Shown piece after piece: positions 46,648 through 57,940 of a stretch of DNA of 64,000 nucleotides (position 1 is its first letter; each line of letters begins with the position of its first letter). Position numbers and translations under genes: made by a program. The DNA comes from Capra hircus (Eukaryota > Chordata > Mammalia > Artiodactyla > Bovidae). The stretch is from NCBI RefSeq assembly GCF_001704415.2, contig NC_030820.1:46296036-46360035 (forward strand), read 5' to 3'. The notes below the pieces were generated by a model. The model saw only the letters and a list, made by a program, of their open reading frames with translations. It was not told the origin of the DNA and ran no database searches.

Positions 46648-48712
46648 CAGTTCAGTTCAGTTCAGTCGCTCAGTCGTGTCTGACTCTTTGCGACCCCATG
46701 AACTGCAGCACACCAGGCCTCCCTGTCCATCACCATCTCCTGGAGTTCACTCAGACTCATGTCCATCGAGTCAGTGATGCCATCCAGCCATCTCATCCTT
46801 GGTCGTCCCCTTCTCCTCCTGCCCCCAATCCCTCCCAGCATCAGAGTCTTTTCTAATGAGTCAACTCTTCGCATGAGGTGGCCAAAGTACTGGAGCTTCA
46901 GCTTTAGCATCATTCCTTCCAAAGAAATCCCAGGGCTGATCTCCTTCAGAATGGACTGGTTGGATCTCCTTGCAGTCCAAGAGACCCTCAAGAGTCTTCT
47001 CCAACACCACAGTTCAAAAGCATCAATTCTTCAGCGCTCAGCCTTCTTCACAGTCCAACTCTCACATCCATACATGACCAGTGGAAAAACCATAGCCTTG
47101 ACTAGATAGACCTTAGTCGGCAAAGTAATGTCTCTGCTTTTGAATATATTGTCTAGATTGGTCATAATTTTTCTTCCAAGGAGTAAGCGTCTTTTAATTT
47201 CATGGCTGCAGTCACCATCTGCAGTGATTTGGGAGCCCCAAAAAATAAAGTCTGACACTGTTTCTACTGTTTTCCCATCTATTTCCCATGAGGTGATGGG
47301 ACTGGATGCCATGATCTTCATTTTCTGAATGTTGAGCTTTAAGCCAACTTTTTCACTCTCCTCTTTCACTTTCATCAAGAGGCTTTTTAGCTCCTCTTCA
47401 CTTTCTGCCATAAGGGTGGTGTCATCTGCATATCTGAGGTGATTGATATTTCTCCTGGCAATCTTGATTCCAGCTTGTGTTTCTCCCAGTCCAGCGTTTC
47501 TCATGATGTACCCTGCATAGAAGTTAAATAATCAGGGTGACAATATACAGCCTTGATGTACTCCTTTTCCTATTTGGAACCAGTCTGTTGTTCCATGTCC
47601 GGTTCTAACTGTTGCTTCCTGACCTGCATACAGATTTCTCAAGAGGCAGGTTAGGTGGTCTGGTATTCCCCTCTTTCAGAATTTTCCACAGTTTATTGTG
47701 ATCCACACAGTCAAAGGCTTTGGCATAGTCAATAAAGAAGAAATAGATGCTTTTCTGGAACTCTCTTGCTTTTTCCATGATCCAGTGGATGTTGGCAAGT
47801 TGATCTCTGTTGGCAAGTTGTTCCTCTTCCTTTTCTAAAACCAGCTTGAACATCAGGGAGTTTGCGGTTCACGTGTTGCTGAAGCCTGGCTTGGAGAATT
47901 TTGAGCATTACTTTACTAGCATGTGAGATGAGTGCAATTGTGCGGTCGTTTGAGCATTCTTTTGCATTGCCTTTCTTTGGCATTGGAATGAAAACTGACC
48001 TTTTCCAGTCCTGTGGCCACTGCTGAGTTTTCCAAATTTGCTGGCATATTGAGTGCAGCACTTTCACAGCATCATCTTTCAGGATTTGAAACAGCTCAAC
48101 TGGAATTCCATCACCTCCATTAGCTTTGTTCACAGTGATGCTTTCTAAGGCTAACTTGACTTCACATTCCAAGATGTCTGGCTCTAGATTAGTGATCACA
48201 TCATCATGATTATCTTGTTCGTGAAGATCTTTTTTGTACAGTTCTTCTGTGTATTCTTGCCACCTCTTAATATCTCCTGCTTCTGTTAGGTCCATACCAT
48301 TTCTGTCCTTTATCGAGCCCGTCTTTGCATGAAATGTTCCCTTGGTATCTCTAATTTTCTTGAAGAGATCTCTAGTCTTTCCCATTCTGTTGTTTTCCTC
48401 TATTTCTTTGCATTGATCGCTGAAGACGGCTTTCTTATCTCTTCTTGCTATTCTTTGGAACTCTGCATTCAGATGCTTATATCTTTCCTTTTCTCCTTTG
48501 CTTTTTGCCTCTCTTCTTTTCACAGCTATTTGTAAGGCCTCCCCAGACAGCCATTTTGCTTTTTTGCATTTCTTTTCCATGGGGATGGTCTTGATCCCTG
48601 TCTCCTGTACAATGTCACGAACCTCATTCCACAGTTCATCAGGCACTCTATCTATCAGATCTAGACCCTTAAATCTATTTCTCACTTCCACTGTATAATC
48701 ATAAGGGACTTT
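46648..48712 (-). mobile_element. Bov-B LINE, 2.1 kb, the longest copy, antisense
   Basis: The 3' end is at 46648 (TTCAGTTCAGTTCAGTTCAG) and the copy is truncated near 48712, before the endonuclease. It carries the linker between endonuclease and RT, the whole RT, the connector and a C-terminus of the GISLEGMM / GGIGGRRRRG type. Frames are broken at several points. It includes a small local duplication of TTGGCAAGTTG near 47793 and 47810. Confidence 0.95.
47729..48691 (-). pseudogene. Bov-B polyprotein fragment, linker plus N-terminal RT
   Basis: At 320 aa this is the longest clearly protein-derived frame. The N-terminal half is the charged linker (WLSGEALQIAVKRREAKSKG, TRDLFKKIRDTKGTFHAK). 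The C-terminal half begins the RT (WQEYTEELYKKDLHEQDNH, DGIPVELFQILKDDAVKVL, FIPMPKKGNAKECSN, VQAGFRKGRGT). A frameshift near the GTRDQ position sends it into a wrong frame (TCQQRSTCQHP), coinciding with the local TTGGCAAGTTG duplication. Motifs A to C continue in other frames. It lacks the endonuclease and is not functional. Confidence 0.93.
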
Positions 48713-48959
48713 TTCTTTTTTCTATTTTTATTTTCTTGATCCTGTACTCATCTTGCAATCATAAAAAAAGTTGTTCCAAAAGTTAAATATTTTTCTAGGT
48801 CAAAGGAATTGAATATTGACACTTTCATATTGTTCATGCATATAGTATTGGTCTTCAGATTCCCTGAGTGGGATATTTTGAAAAATAAGAGGTAAACCAT
48901 ACTTAAGTGTGTTTTTAGGAAAATGGTAATCTAATAGACTAAGCTGGAGTTCAATTAGA

Positions 48960-49760
48960 ATGAAGTGCTCTTGCACTTAGTTCCTTGCCCAGAGATTGAG
49001 CTGAGCAGCTTGAATAAAAGCTGGGAATGGTAGCCACTATTCTACCAGGGGCTATAGGCTAGAAGCAAAAGTCCCCCGGCCCTTGCCCCCATTGAAAAAT
49101 GCATTTCTCAAGGAGAAAAAAAAAACGTGAAACCAGGTACAAAATTTATTATTAGAGACAAAGCACGACAAGGAGGAGAGCACACAGAGAAACAGTTTGC
49201 TTATTTCAGACAGAAGCAGGGCAGAAAGATACACAGGAGAGTAAGCCGGTGGGCAGCTCCCTAAGGAGGAGGCACCCAGTAAAGAGGTGGTTAAATCATT
49301 AATATATAGCAGTTCTTCTGGATCTTTGTTTACCTTTGGTTAGTTGTCTGGTTTCTTTTTCCACGCCTGCCCTGCCCTGACGCCTCCCCAACACGCATGT
49401 GCAGCTTTTTTCCAGGATGGATTCCAGCCCAAAGGCCTGCAGGATGACCTTGGCATCACCTATCCTGGGGTGGTGGCCCCTTCCTTTGACCCTCAAGGAG
49501 CCTTTCTGTGCATGTGCAATGTTCCCCTTACCCCAAGGATGGGAGATACACCACCTATTGATCTTTCACCCCAAAACAGGGTTTAGCCCCTCTCTGTTTC
49601 TGCCATGACTGTTGTCTTAACGTGTCCTCAGGAGACAAAACCTGACTATTTACCCTTTCCTTGTTATGTCTATTTCAAAGTACAAACAGGAGGCTCCTAA
49701 GCGGGAGCACACATATCTCCTATCTCACCTTCAGCTTCTGCACTTGGCAGTCATTTCACA
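48960..49760 (-). mobile_element. LTR-like sequence (endogenous retrovirus), antisense
   Basis: Minus-strand reading shows LTR-type order: a long GC-mixed U3-like part (49760 to 49320), a TATA-like TATATATTAATG near 49306-49295, then about 150 nt later AATAAA (complement TTTATT at 49145-49150), then a U5-like part with a T-run. Boundaries were not fixed; TG...CA ends and a flanking duplication were not identified. No gag, pol or env sequence was recognised next to it. It could be a solo LTR. Confidence 0.5.
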
Positions 49761-50552
49761 CAAGGTGCAATGATTACCAAAGAGAATTAGAAAGATTTTC
49801 TCTACCTAAACTATCTTTGTTAAGTAATGTGTTTTAGGAGAAAATAAATATTTATCTTGCATGTTGACAAAGTTGGGTAAAGTTAAATTTCAAGTCCTTC
49901 ATCTGAAAGTGATCACCATTAAAGAAGTGTTTAGCAGATCTGCTTAACCCTTGACATGTACTCAGTCATGGATTCACCAACGGCTGACGAATAAAATCTC
50001 TCCAAGTAATGATAGTTTTTCTCTCTCAGGAGGCACTACCTCCACATAGCTTAAAGAATTCCCTCTTTTGATCCCTGTGGGTCTTAGTTACGTGGGCTCT
50101 GATTGTAACCATTAAACAAACCTCCTTGTATACTCAGCCTCTATTTTTATGCCTGGCTGGAGGGAATAATGGCCCTGTAGTCACTACAGCCTGCTGTGTG
50201 GTTGCTGGGAGAGTGGATTAGCTATGCCTGTTTGGATTTTGAACGACTGGCAAGCTATGCAGCCAAAATAGTTTCTTAGGTGGCACATTTATAGAACCAG
50301 TAGCTCAGCCATACAAACACCCTATATCCCTATGGGGCTAAGCTTACTGTATCAAAAATGCACAGACATGGGAGCGGCACTCATAGCATAAGCCTCTTTC
50401 TCACTTTGTTTTCTCCTTCTGTCAATTGAGAAAAGAGAAGCATGTGAGGACACATCCCGAAACCTCTATATTGTTTCATTCCTATCACATCCCCAGCAGA
50501 ATCAGAGCAACTAATTCATATGGATAACTTGAATCAGAAGATTAATAATCAG
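49761..50552. other. Unassigned junction DNA before the satellite
   Basis: No gene or repeat family was recognised. It may belong to the LTR element on its left. The satellite homology starts near CAGTCTCAGCATGACCTAG at about 50553. Confidence 0.4.
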
Positions 50553-53500
50553 TCTCAGCATGACCTAGAAATGTGTTTATAAGGCGTGGAAAGGGCAGGG
50601 AAACACACTACCCTGTCTCTGGAAGTTAGGTCCTCTGGGTAAAACTGCAGCTCTCACATCTTCAAAGCAAGACAGTTCCTGCTAGACAGAGACCGGAAAA
50701 CACTCTCTGTTGATGCCTCTTTCTCCTCGAAGTAGCGCAGCTTTCCCAGCATTCTGTGTGCTGACAGCCACACACTCCTTGAAAACATTTGCTTGAAGGT
50801 CATTTTTCAATAGCTATTTGCCCTGACTGTGTGCCTTTAGGGAAGGCCCTGACATTCACAGAAAATGGCAAACCAACAACCATACGTTTATCTGTTCCAT
50901 CACATTTTCTCTGTTGCAGAAATCCCGGAAGCCCAGGTCTGTGTGTAAAACTCTTGGATTCTGGAGGGGTCACATACTGAGTGTGAACCCGGATACCGGA
51001 CCTTGGTGGCAAAATTCGAAAATTTCCCTCAGCTGGCCCTGAAAAGGTGCAGCTTAGCAACTGGTTGAAAATCCATCCAATTGCTGTGTTGTTACTTCTG
51101 ACAGTGATAGCTTTACTCCACGCTTTGGGATTTCTGAAGCAAGGAGACAGCTCGCAACTCCTAGGCGCTGGCCCATTTCCAGTGAATGCCACCTCATCTG
51201 GGTAACCACAGTAAGGCAACCAGCTCTTCCAGACACACTCCTGCAGCCTGATTCCTCATGGACAGTCCTAGTGTGATGTAGGAATGTGTTTTCAAGGCAC
51301 AGAAAGTACAGGGAAACACATTGCCCGGACTCTCTGGAAGTTAGGTCCTTAAGGCAAAACTGAAGGTCCCACATCTTAGAAGGTAGAGAGTTCCTGATAG
51401 ATAGAGGCCTGAAAACACACTCTCTGTTAAAACTTTCAAGGAAAGGTTTCACTTTCCTTCCTTGAAGGAACATAGCTTTCTCAGCATTCTGTATACTGAG
51501 AGTCACACACTGCTCAAAAATGCCTCCTTGGAGGTCATTTTTTGGTAACAATTTACCCTGATGGTGTGGCCATAGGGAAGCCCTCCATATTCCCTTGCAA
51601 GTGCAAGCCAGCATCCAAACATCTGCTCCATCATGTTTTCTCTGTAGGAGAGATCCCGAGAGCCTAGGTCTGTCTGGAAAATTCTTTTATTTTACAGGGA
51701 CACATCCTGAGTGTGAACCTGGATACCAGGACTTGGTGGCAAAATTAACATTTTTCCCCCTGTTGGCCCTAAACCGGTGCAGCTTGGTGGCTTCTTGAAA
51801 ATCCACCCAATTGCTGTTTTCTTACTTCTGACAGCAATAGATTTGTTTCCCCCATAGTGATTTCTGAAACAAGCAGCTGGCTCACAATTCCTAGCTGCTG
51901 AGCCATATCCAGTGTAAAGTCACCTCGCCTGGGTAACCACAGCATGGCACTCAGCACTCTCAGACACTCCCGCAGCCTGCTCCCTCATGGCTAGTCCCAG
52001 CATGACCTAGGAATGTGTTTACATGGCACGGAACAGGAGGGAAACACACTGCCCTGTCTCTGGAAGTTAGGTCCTTAGGGTAAACCTGCAGCTCTCACAT
52101 CTTTGAAGCAACGTGGTTCCTGCTAGATAGAGGCCAGAAAACGCACTCTCTGTTGATGCCTCTTCCTCCTTGAAGTAGCACAGCTTTCCCAGCAATGTGT
52201 GTCCTGACACTCACACATTGCTTGAAAACACCTGCTTGGTGGTCATTTTTCAGAAGCAATTTCCCCTAACAATGTTGACATAGGGAGGGCCAGCACATTC
52301 ACAGGGAAAGGCAAATCAACATCCAAACATCCTTTCCATCACATTTTCTCTCTACAAGAGATCCAGAGAGCCTAGGTCTTTCTGTCAATCTCTTGGGTAC
52401 TGCGGGGACACAACCTGTGTTGAAATTTGGATACAGGACCTTGGTGGCAAATTTTACCTTCTTCTCTAGGTTGGCCCTAAAACTCTGTGCAGTAGCAACT
52501 GCTTGAAAATCCATCCAATTGCTGTTTTCCTCTTTCTGACAGAGATAGCTTTGGTCCTCCCTTTGGGATTTCTGATGCAAGCAGGCAGCGTGCAACTCCT
52601 AACCACTGGCCCAATTCTAGTGGAATGTCACCTTGTCTGGGTAACCACAGTAAGGGACCCAGCAATCCCAGACATACTCCTGCAGCCTGCTTCCTCACAG
52701 GCTGTCCTGGTATAATGAGGAATGTGTTTACAAGGCTCAGAAAGTGCAGGGAAACACACTGCCCTGTCCTTGGAATTCAGCTCTTCTGGGCAATGCTGAT
52801 GTTCTCACATTGTAGAAGCTAGACAGTTCCTGATAGATAGTGGCCTGAATGCACATTCCCTGTTGATGTCTTCATTGCATCAAAGGGTCATAGCTTTCCC
52901 AGCATTCTGTGTGCTGAGAGTCACACACTGCTTGAAAACTCTTGCTTGCAGGTCATTTTATAGAAGCAATTTCCCCTGATGGTGCACCTGTAGGGAAGGC
53001 CCCCACACCCACAGGGAAAGGCAAACCAACTTCCAAACATCTATTCCATCACGTTTTCTCTGTAGTGAAATGCAGAGAACCAAGGTCTGTCTGACACATT
53101 CTTGGATCCTGTGGGGACACAGGATACTGGGCCTAGGGGGCAAAATTGGCATTTTTCTCTCTGGGGCCCTAACGCAGTACAGCCTAGCAACTGCTTGAAA
53201 ATCCATCCAATAGCTGTTTTCTTCCTTCTGACAGAGCTAGCTTTGCTCCACCCTCTGGAATTTCTGAAGCAAGTGGGTGGCTCGCAACTCCTTGCCTTGG
53301 GCCCATTTGCAGTGGAATGTCACCTCGACGAGGTGACCACAGAATGGCACCCAGCCCTCTCAGACACACTCCCGCAGCCTGCTTCCTCATGGACACCACC
53401 CCTGTGACCGAGGAATGTGTTTGCAAGGCTCGGAAAGTGCAGGGAGACACACAGCCCTGACTCTGGAATTTGGGTCCTCAGAGCAGGCCTGGAGGTCTCA

Positions 53501-55837
53501 TGTCTTAGAAGCAGAAGAGTTGCTGCAAGATAGAGGCCTGAAAACACACTCTCTGTGGCTGCCTATCCTTCCTCAAAGGAAGATAGCTTTCCCAGCCTCC
53601 TCCGTGCTGACAGTCCCACACTGCTTGAAAGTGCTTGCTTGGAGGTGTTTTCAGTGGCAGTGTCCCCTGAGGCCCTGCCCATAGGGAAGGGTTCCACACT
53701 CACAGGGAAAGTCAAAGCAACATCCAAACGTCTGTTCCATCATGTTTCCTCTGCAGGAGAGATCTAGGGAGCCTAGGTCTGTCTGGAACATTCTTGGATC
53801 CTGCCTGTGTATCAACCTGGATACTGGGCCTAAGGGGCAAAATTGGCATTTTTCTCTCGGGGGCCCCTAACGAAGTACAGCCTAGCAGCTGCTTGAAAAT
53901 CCATGCAATTGCTGTTTTCTTCCTTCTGACAGAGCTAGCTTTGCTCCACCCTTTGGGATTTCTGAAGCAAACAGGCAGCTCAAAACTCCTTGCCTGGGGC
54001 CCATTTGTACTGGAGTGACATCCGACAAGGTGACCATGGTATGGCACCCAAACCTCTCAAACAGACTTCCATAGCCTGCTTCCACATGGGCAGTACTGGT
54101 ATGACCTAGGAATGTGTCTGCAAGGCTTGGAAAGTGCAGGGAGACACACGACCCTGATGCTGGAATTTAGGTCCTTGGAGCAGGCCTGGAGGTCTCACGT
54201 CTTAGAAGTGAAACAGTTGCTGCAAGATAGAGGCCTGAAAACACACTCTGTGGATGCCTATCCTTCCTCGAAGGAAGATAGCTTTCCCAGCCTCCTCTGC
54301 TGAGAGGCACACAGCGCTGGAAAGCGCTTGCCTGAAGATCGTTTTTTAGTGGCAATGTCCCCTGAGGCCCTGTTCATAGGGAGGGGTCCCACACTCACAG
54401 GGAACGTCAAAGCAACATCCAAATGTCTGTTCCGTCTTGTTTCCTCTGCAGGAGAGATCTAGTGAGCCTAGGTCTGTCTGGAACATTCTTGGATCCTGCA
54501 GGAACACACCCTGTGTGTCAACCTGGATACTGGGCCTTGGGGGCAAAATTTGTATTTTTCTCTTGGCAGGGAGGCCCCAAATGTGGTGCAGCCTAGCAAC
54601 TGCTTGAAAATCCATCCAATTGCTGTTTTCTTCATTCTGACAGAGCTAGCTTTGCTCCTGCCTTTGGGATTTCAGAAGCAAGCAGGCGGCTCCCAACTCC
54701 TCGCCTTGGGCTCATTTGCAGTGGAATGTCACCTCAATGAAGTGACCACAGTATGGCACCCAGCCCTCTCAGACACGCTCCCGCAGCCTGCTCTCTCGTG
54801 GCTAGTCCCAGCATGACCTAGGATTGTGTTTACAAGGTGCCGAGAGGTCAGGGAAACACACTGCCCCGTCTCTGGAAGTTAGGCCCTTTGGGTAAAGCTG
54901 CAGCTCTCACATCTTCGAAGCAAGACAGTTCCTGCTAGATAGACGCCTGAAAACACGCTCTCTGTTGACGCCTCTTCCTCCTTGAAGTAACATAGCTTTC
55001 CCAGCCTTGTGTGTCCTGACACTCACACACTGTTGAAAACGCCTGCTTGGTGGTCATTTTTCAGAAGTAATTTCCCCTAACAATGTTGACATAGGGAGGG
55101 CCAGCACATTCACAGGGAAAGGCAAACCAACATCCAAATGTCCTTCCATCATGTTTTCTCTCTACAAGAGATCCAGAGAGCCTAGGTCTTTCTGTCAATT
55201 TCTTGGGTACTGCGGGGACACAACCTGTGTTGGAACCTGGATACAGGACCTTGGTGGTAAAATTCACCTTCTTCTCTAGGTTGGCCCTAAAATTCTGCAC
55301 CATAGCAACTGCTTGAAAAATCCATGCATTGCTGTTTTCTTTCTTCTGATAGATATAGCTTTGGTCCTCCCTTTGGGATTTCTGATGCAAGCAGGCGGCA
55401 CACAACTCCTAACCACTGGCCCAATTCCAGTGGAATGTCACCTCGTCTGGGTAACCACAGTAAGGGACCCAGCAATCCCAGACACACTCCTGCAGCCTGC
55501 TTCCTCATGGGCAGTACTGCTATAATCTAGGAATGTGTTTGCAAGGCTCAGAAAGTGCAGGGAGACACACAGCCCTGACTCCTGAATTTAATTTCTTGGA
55601 GCAGGCCTGGAGGTTTCACATCTTAGAAGTGAAACAGTTGCTGCAAGATAGAGTTCGAAAAATAAACTCTTTGTTGATGCCTTTCCTTCCTCGAAGGAAG
55701 ATTGCTTTCAACATCATACTGTATGCTGAGTGACACTCACTGCTTGAAAGCACTTGCTTGCAAGGTCTTTTTGCACTCGCAATTTCCCCTGAGCCTGAGA
55801 CGGTAGTGAAGGTCCCCACACTCACAGGGTATGGCAA

Positions 55838-56050
55838 GTTCAGTTCAGTTCAGTTCAGTTACTCAGTTGTGTCCGACTCTTTGAGACCCCATGAATCACA
55901 GCACGCCAGGCCTCCCTGTCCATCACCAACTCCCGGAGTTCACTCAGACACATCCATCAAGTCAGTGATGCCATCCAGCCATCTCATCCTCTGTCATCCC
56001 TTTCTCCTCCTGCCCCCAATCCCTCCCAGCATCAGAGAGTATGTCAAACT
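55838..56050 (-). mobile_element. Bov-B 3' end inserted in the satellite, 19-bp TSD
   Basis: Antisense Bov-B tail from GTTCAGTTCAGTTCAGTTCAG to CCCTCCCAGCATCAGAG. CACTCACAGGGTATGGCAA occurs at 55819-55837 and at 56051-56069, an exact 19-bp duplication of satellite sequence. The array therefore existed before this insertion. Confidence 0.94.
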
Positions 56051-57563
56051 CACTCACAGGGTATGGCAAACCAACATCCAAACATCTTTTCCATCAAATT
56101 TTCTCTGTAGGAGTGATTCAGAGAATGTAGGCCTGTCCTGAAATATCTGGGAAACTGTAGGGACACATCATAAGTGTCAACCTGAATATAGGACCTTGAT
56201 GGCAAAATTTGCATTTTTCTCTCGGTCGGTATTAAACTGGGGTGGCCTAGCAACTGCTTGAAAATCCATCAAATTGCTGATTTCTCACTTCTGACAGTGC
56301 TAGCTTTACTCAACCCTTTGGCATTTCTGAAGCAAGTGGGAGACTCGCAAGTGCTTGCTGCGGGCCCATTTTCAGTGGAGTGTCACGTCTAGTGGGTGAC
56401 CACAGTATGGCACCCAGCACTCTCAGACACACTCACACAAATTGCTTCCTCATGGGTAGTCGTAGAATGGTCGAGGAATGCGTTTGCAAGGCTTGGAAAG
56501 TGCAGGGAGATACACTGCCCTGACTCTGGAAGTTAGATCCTCTGGGCAAGCCGGGAGGTCTCACATCTTAGAAACTAGACAGTTCCTGCTAGATAGAGGC
56601 CTGAAAACACACACTCTGTTGCCTTTCCTTCCACAAAGGAAGGTAGCTTTCCCAGCTTCTGTGTGCTGAGTCTCCCACACTGCTTGAAAGACTAGCAGTC
56701 TTGTTTTCAGTTGCAATTTCCCCTGAGGCTGAGACTGTTGAGAAGGTCCCAACACTCACCGGGAAAGGCAAACCAACATCCAAATGGCTGTTCCATCACA
56801 GTTTCTCTGTAGGAGAGGTACAGTGAGCCTAGCTCTGTCTGAAAAATTCTCGGATCCTGAGGGGACACACCATGAGTGTTAACATTGATACCCACGTTGG
56901 TTTCAAGAGTCCCATTCCTCTCTTGGTGGGGCCTAAAGGGGGTCGGCTTAGCAACTGCTTGAAAATCCATCCAATTGCTGTTTTCTCACTTCTGACAGCA
57001 CTATCTTAGGTCCACCCTTTGAGATTTCTTAAGGAAGAGAGTGGCTCGTAATTCCTCACCACGGGCTCATTTCCAGTGGAAAGTTACCTCGCAGAGGTGA
57101 CCACAGTATGGCACCCAGCCCTTTCAGATATACTCCCTCAGCCTGCTTCCTCATGGGCAGCTGTGGTGTGGCCTAGGAATGTGTTCACAAGGCTCGGAAA
57201 GCGCAGGGAGACACACTGGCCTGACTGGAAGTTAGGTCCTCTGGGCAAGCTTGGAGGTCTCACATCTTTTAAGCTAAATAGCTCCTGCTAGACAGAGTCC
57301 CGAAACACACTCTCTGTTGATGTCTTTCCTAGCTCATCAGAAGGTAGCTTTCCTAGCACATTGTGTGCTGAGTGACACACACAGCTGGAAAGTGCTTTCT
57401 TGGAGGTCATTTTTAACTTGCAGTTTCCCCTGAGCCTGAGACTATAGTGAAGATCTACAGACTCGCAGGGAAAGTCACACTAACATCCAAAAGTCTGTTC
57501 CATCACTGTTTCTCTGTAGGAGAGACCCAGTGAGCATAGATCTGTCTGGGAATTTCTTGGAAC

Positions 57564-57940
57564 TTACTTTGCCGACTAAGGTCCGTCTAGTCAAGGCTAT
57601 GGTTTTTCCACTGATCATGTATGGATGCGAGAGTTGGACTGTGATGAAGTCTGAGCGCCGAAGAATTGATGCTTTTGAACTGTGGTGTTGGAGAAGACTC
57701 TTGAGAGTTCCTTGGACTGCAAAGAGATCCAACCAGTCCATTCTGAAGGAGATCAACCCTGGGATTTCTTTGGAAGGAATGATGCTAAAGCTGAAACTCC
57801 AGTACTTTGGCCACCTCATTTGAAGAGTTGACTCATTGGAAAAGACTCTGATGCTGTGAGGGATTGGGGGCAGCAGGAGAAGGGGACGACAGAGGATGAG
57901 ATGGCTGGATGGCATCACCGATGACTGAACTGAACTGACT
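57564..57940 (+). mobile_element. Bov-B 3' end inserted in the satellite
   Basis: Sense Bov-B from CTTACTTTGCCGACTAAGGTC through GAAGAATTGATGCTTTTGAAC and GGGATTTCTTTGGAAGGAATG to GATGGCATCACCGATGACTG and the ACTGAACTGAACTGACTGA tail. The region between GGCATCACC and the tail is deleted. It lies in the AATTTCTTGGAAACTGCGGGGACAC position of the satellite unit. It belongs to the GISLEGMM lineage. Confidence 0.93.
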
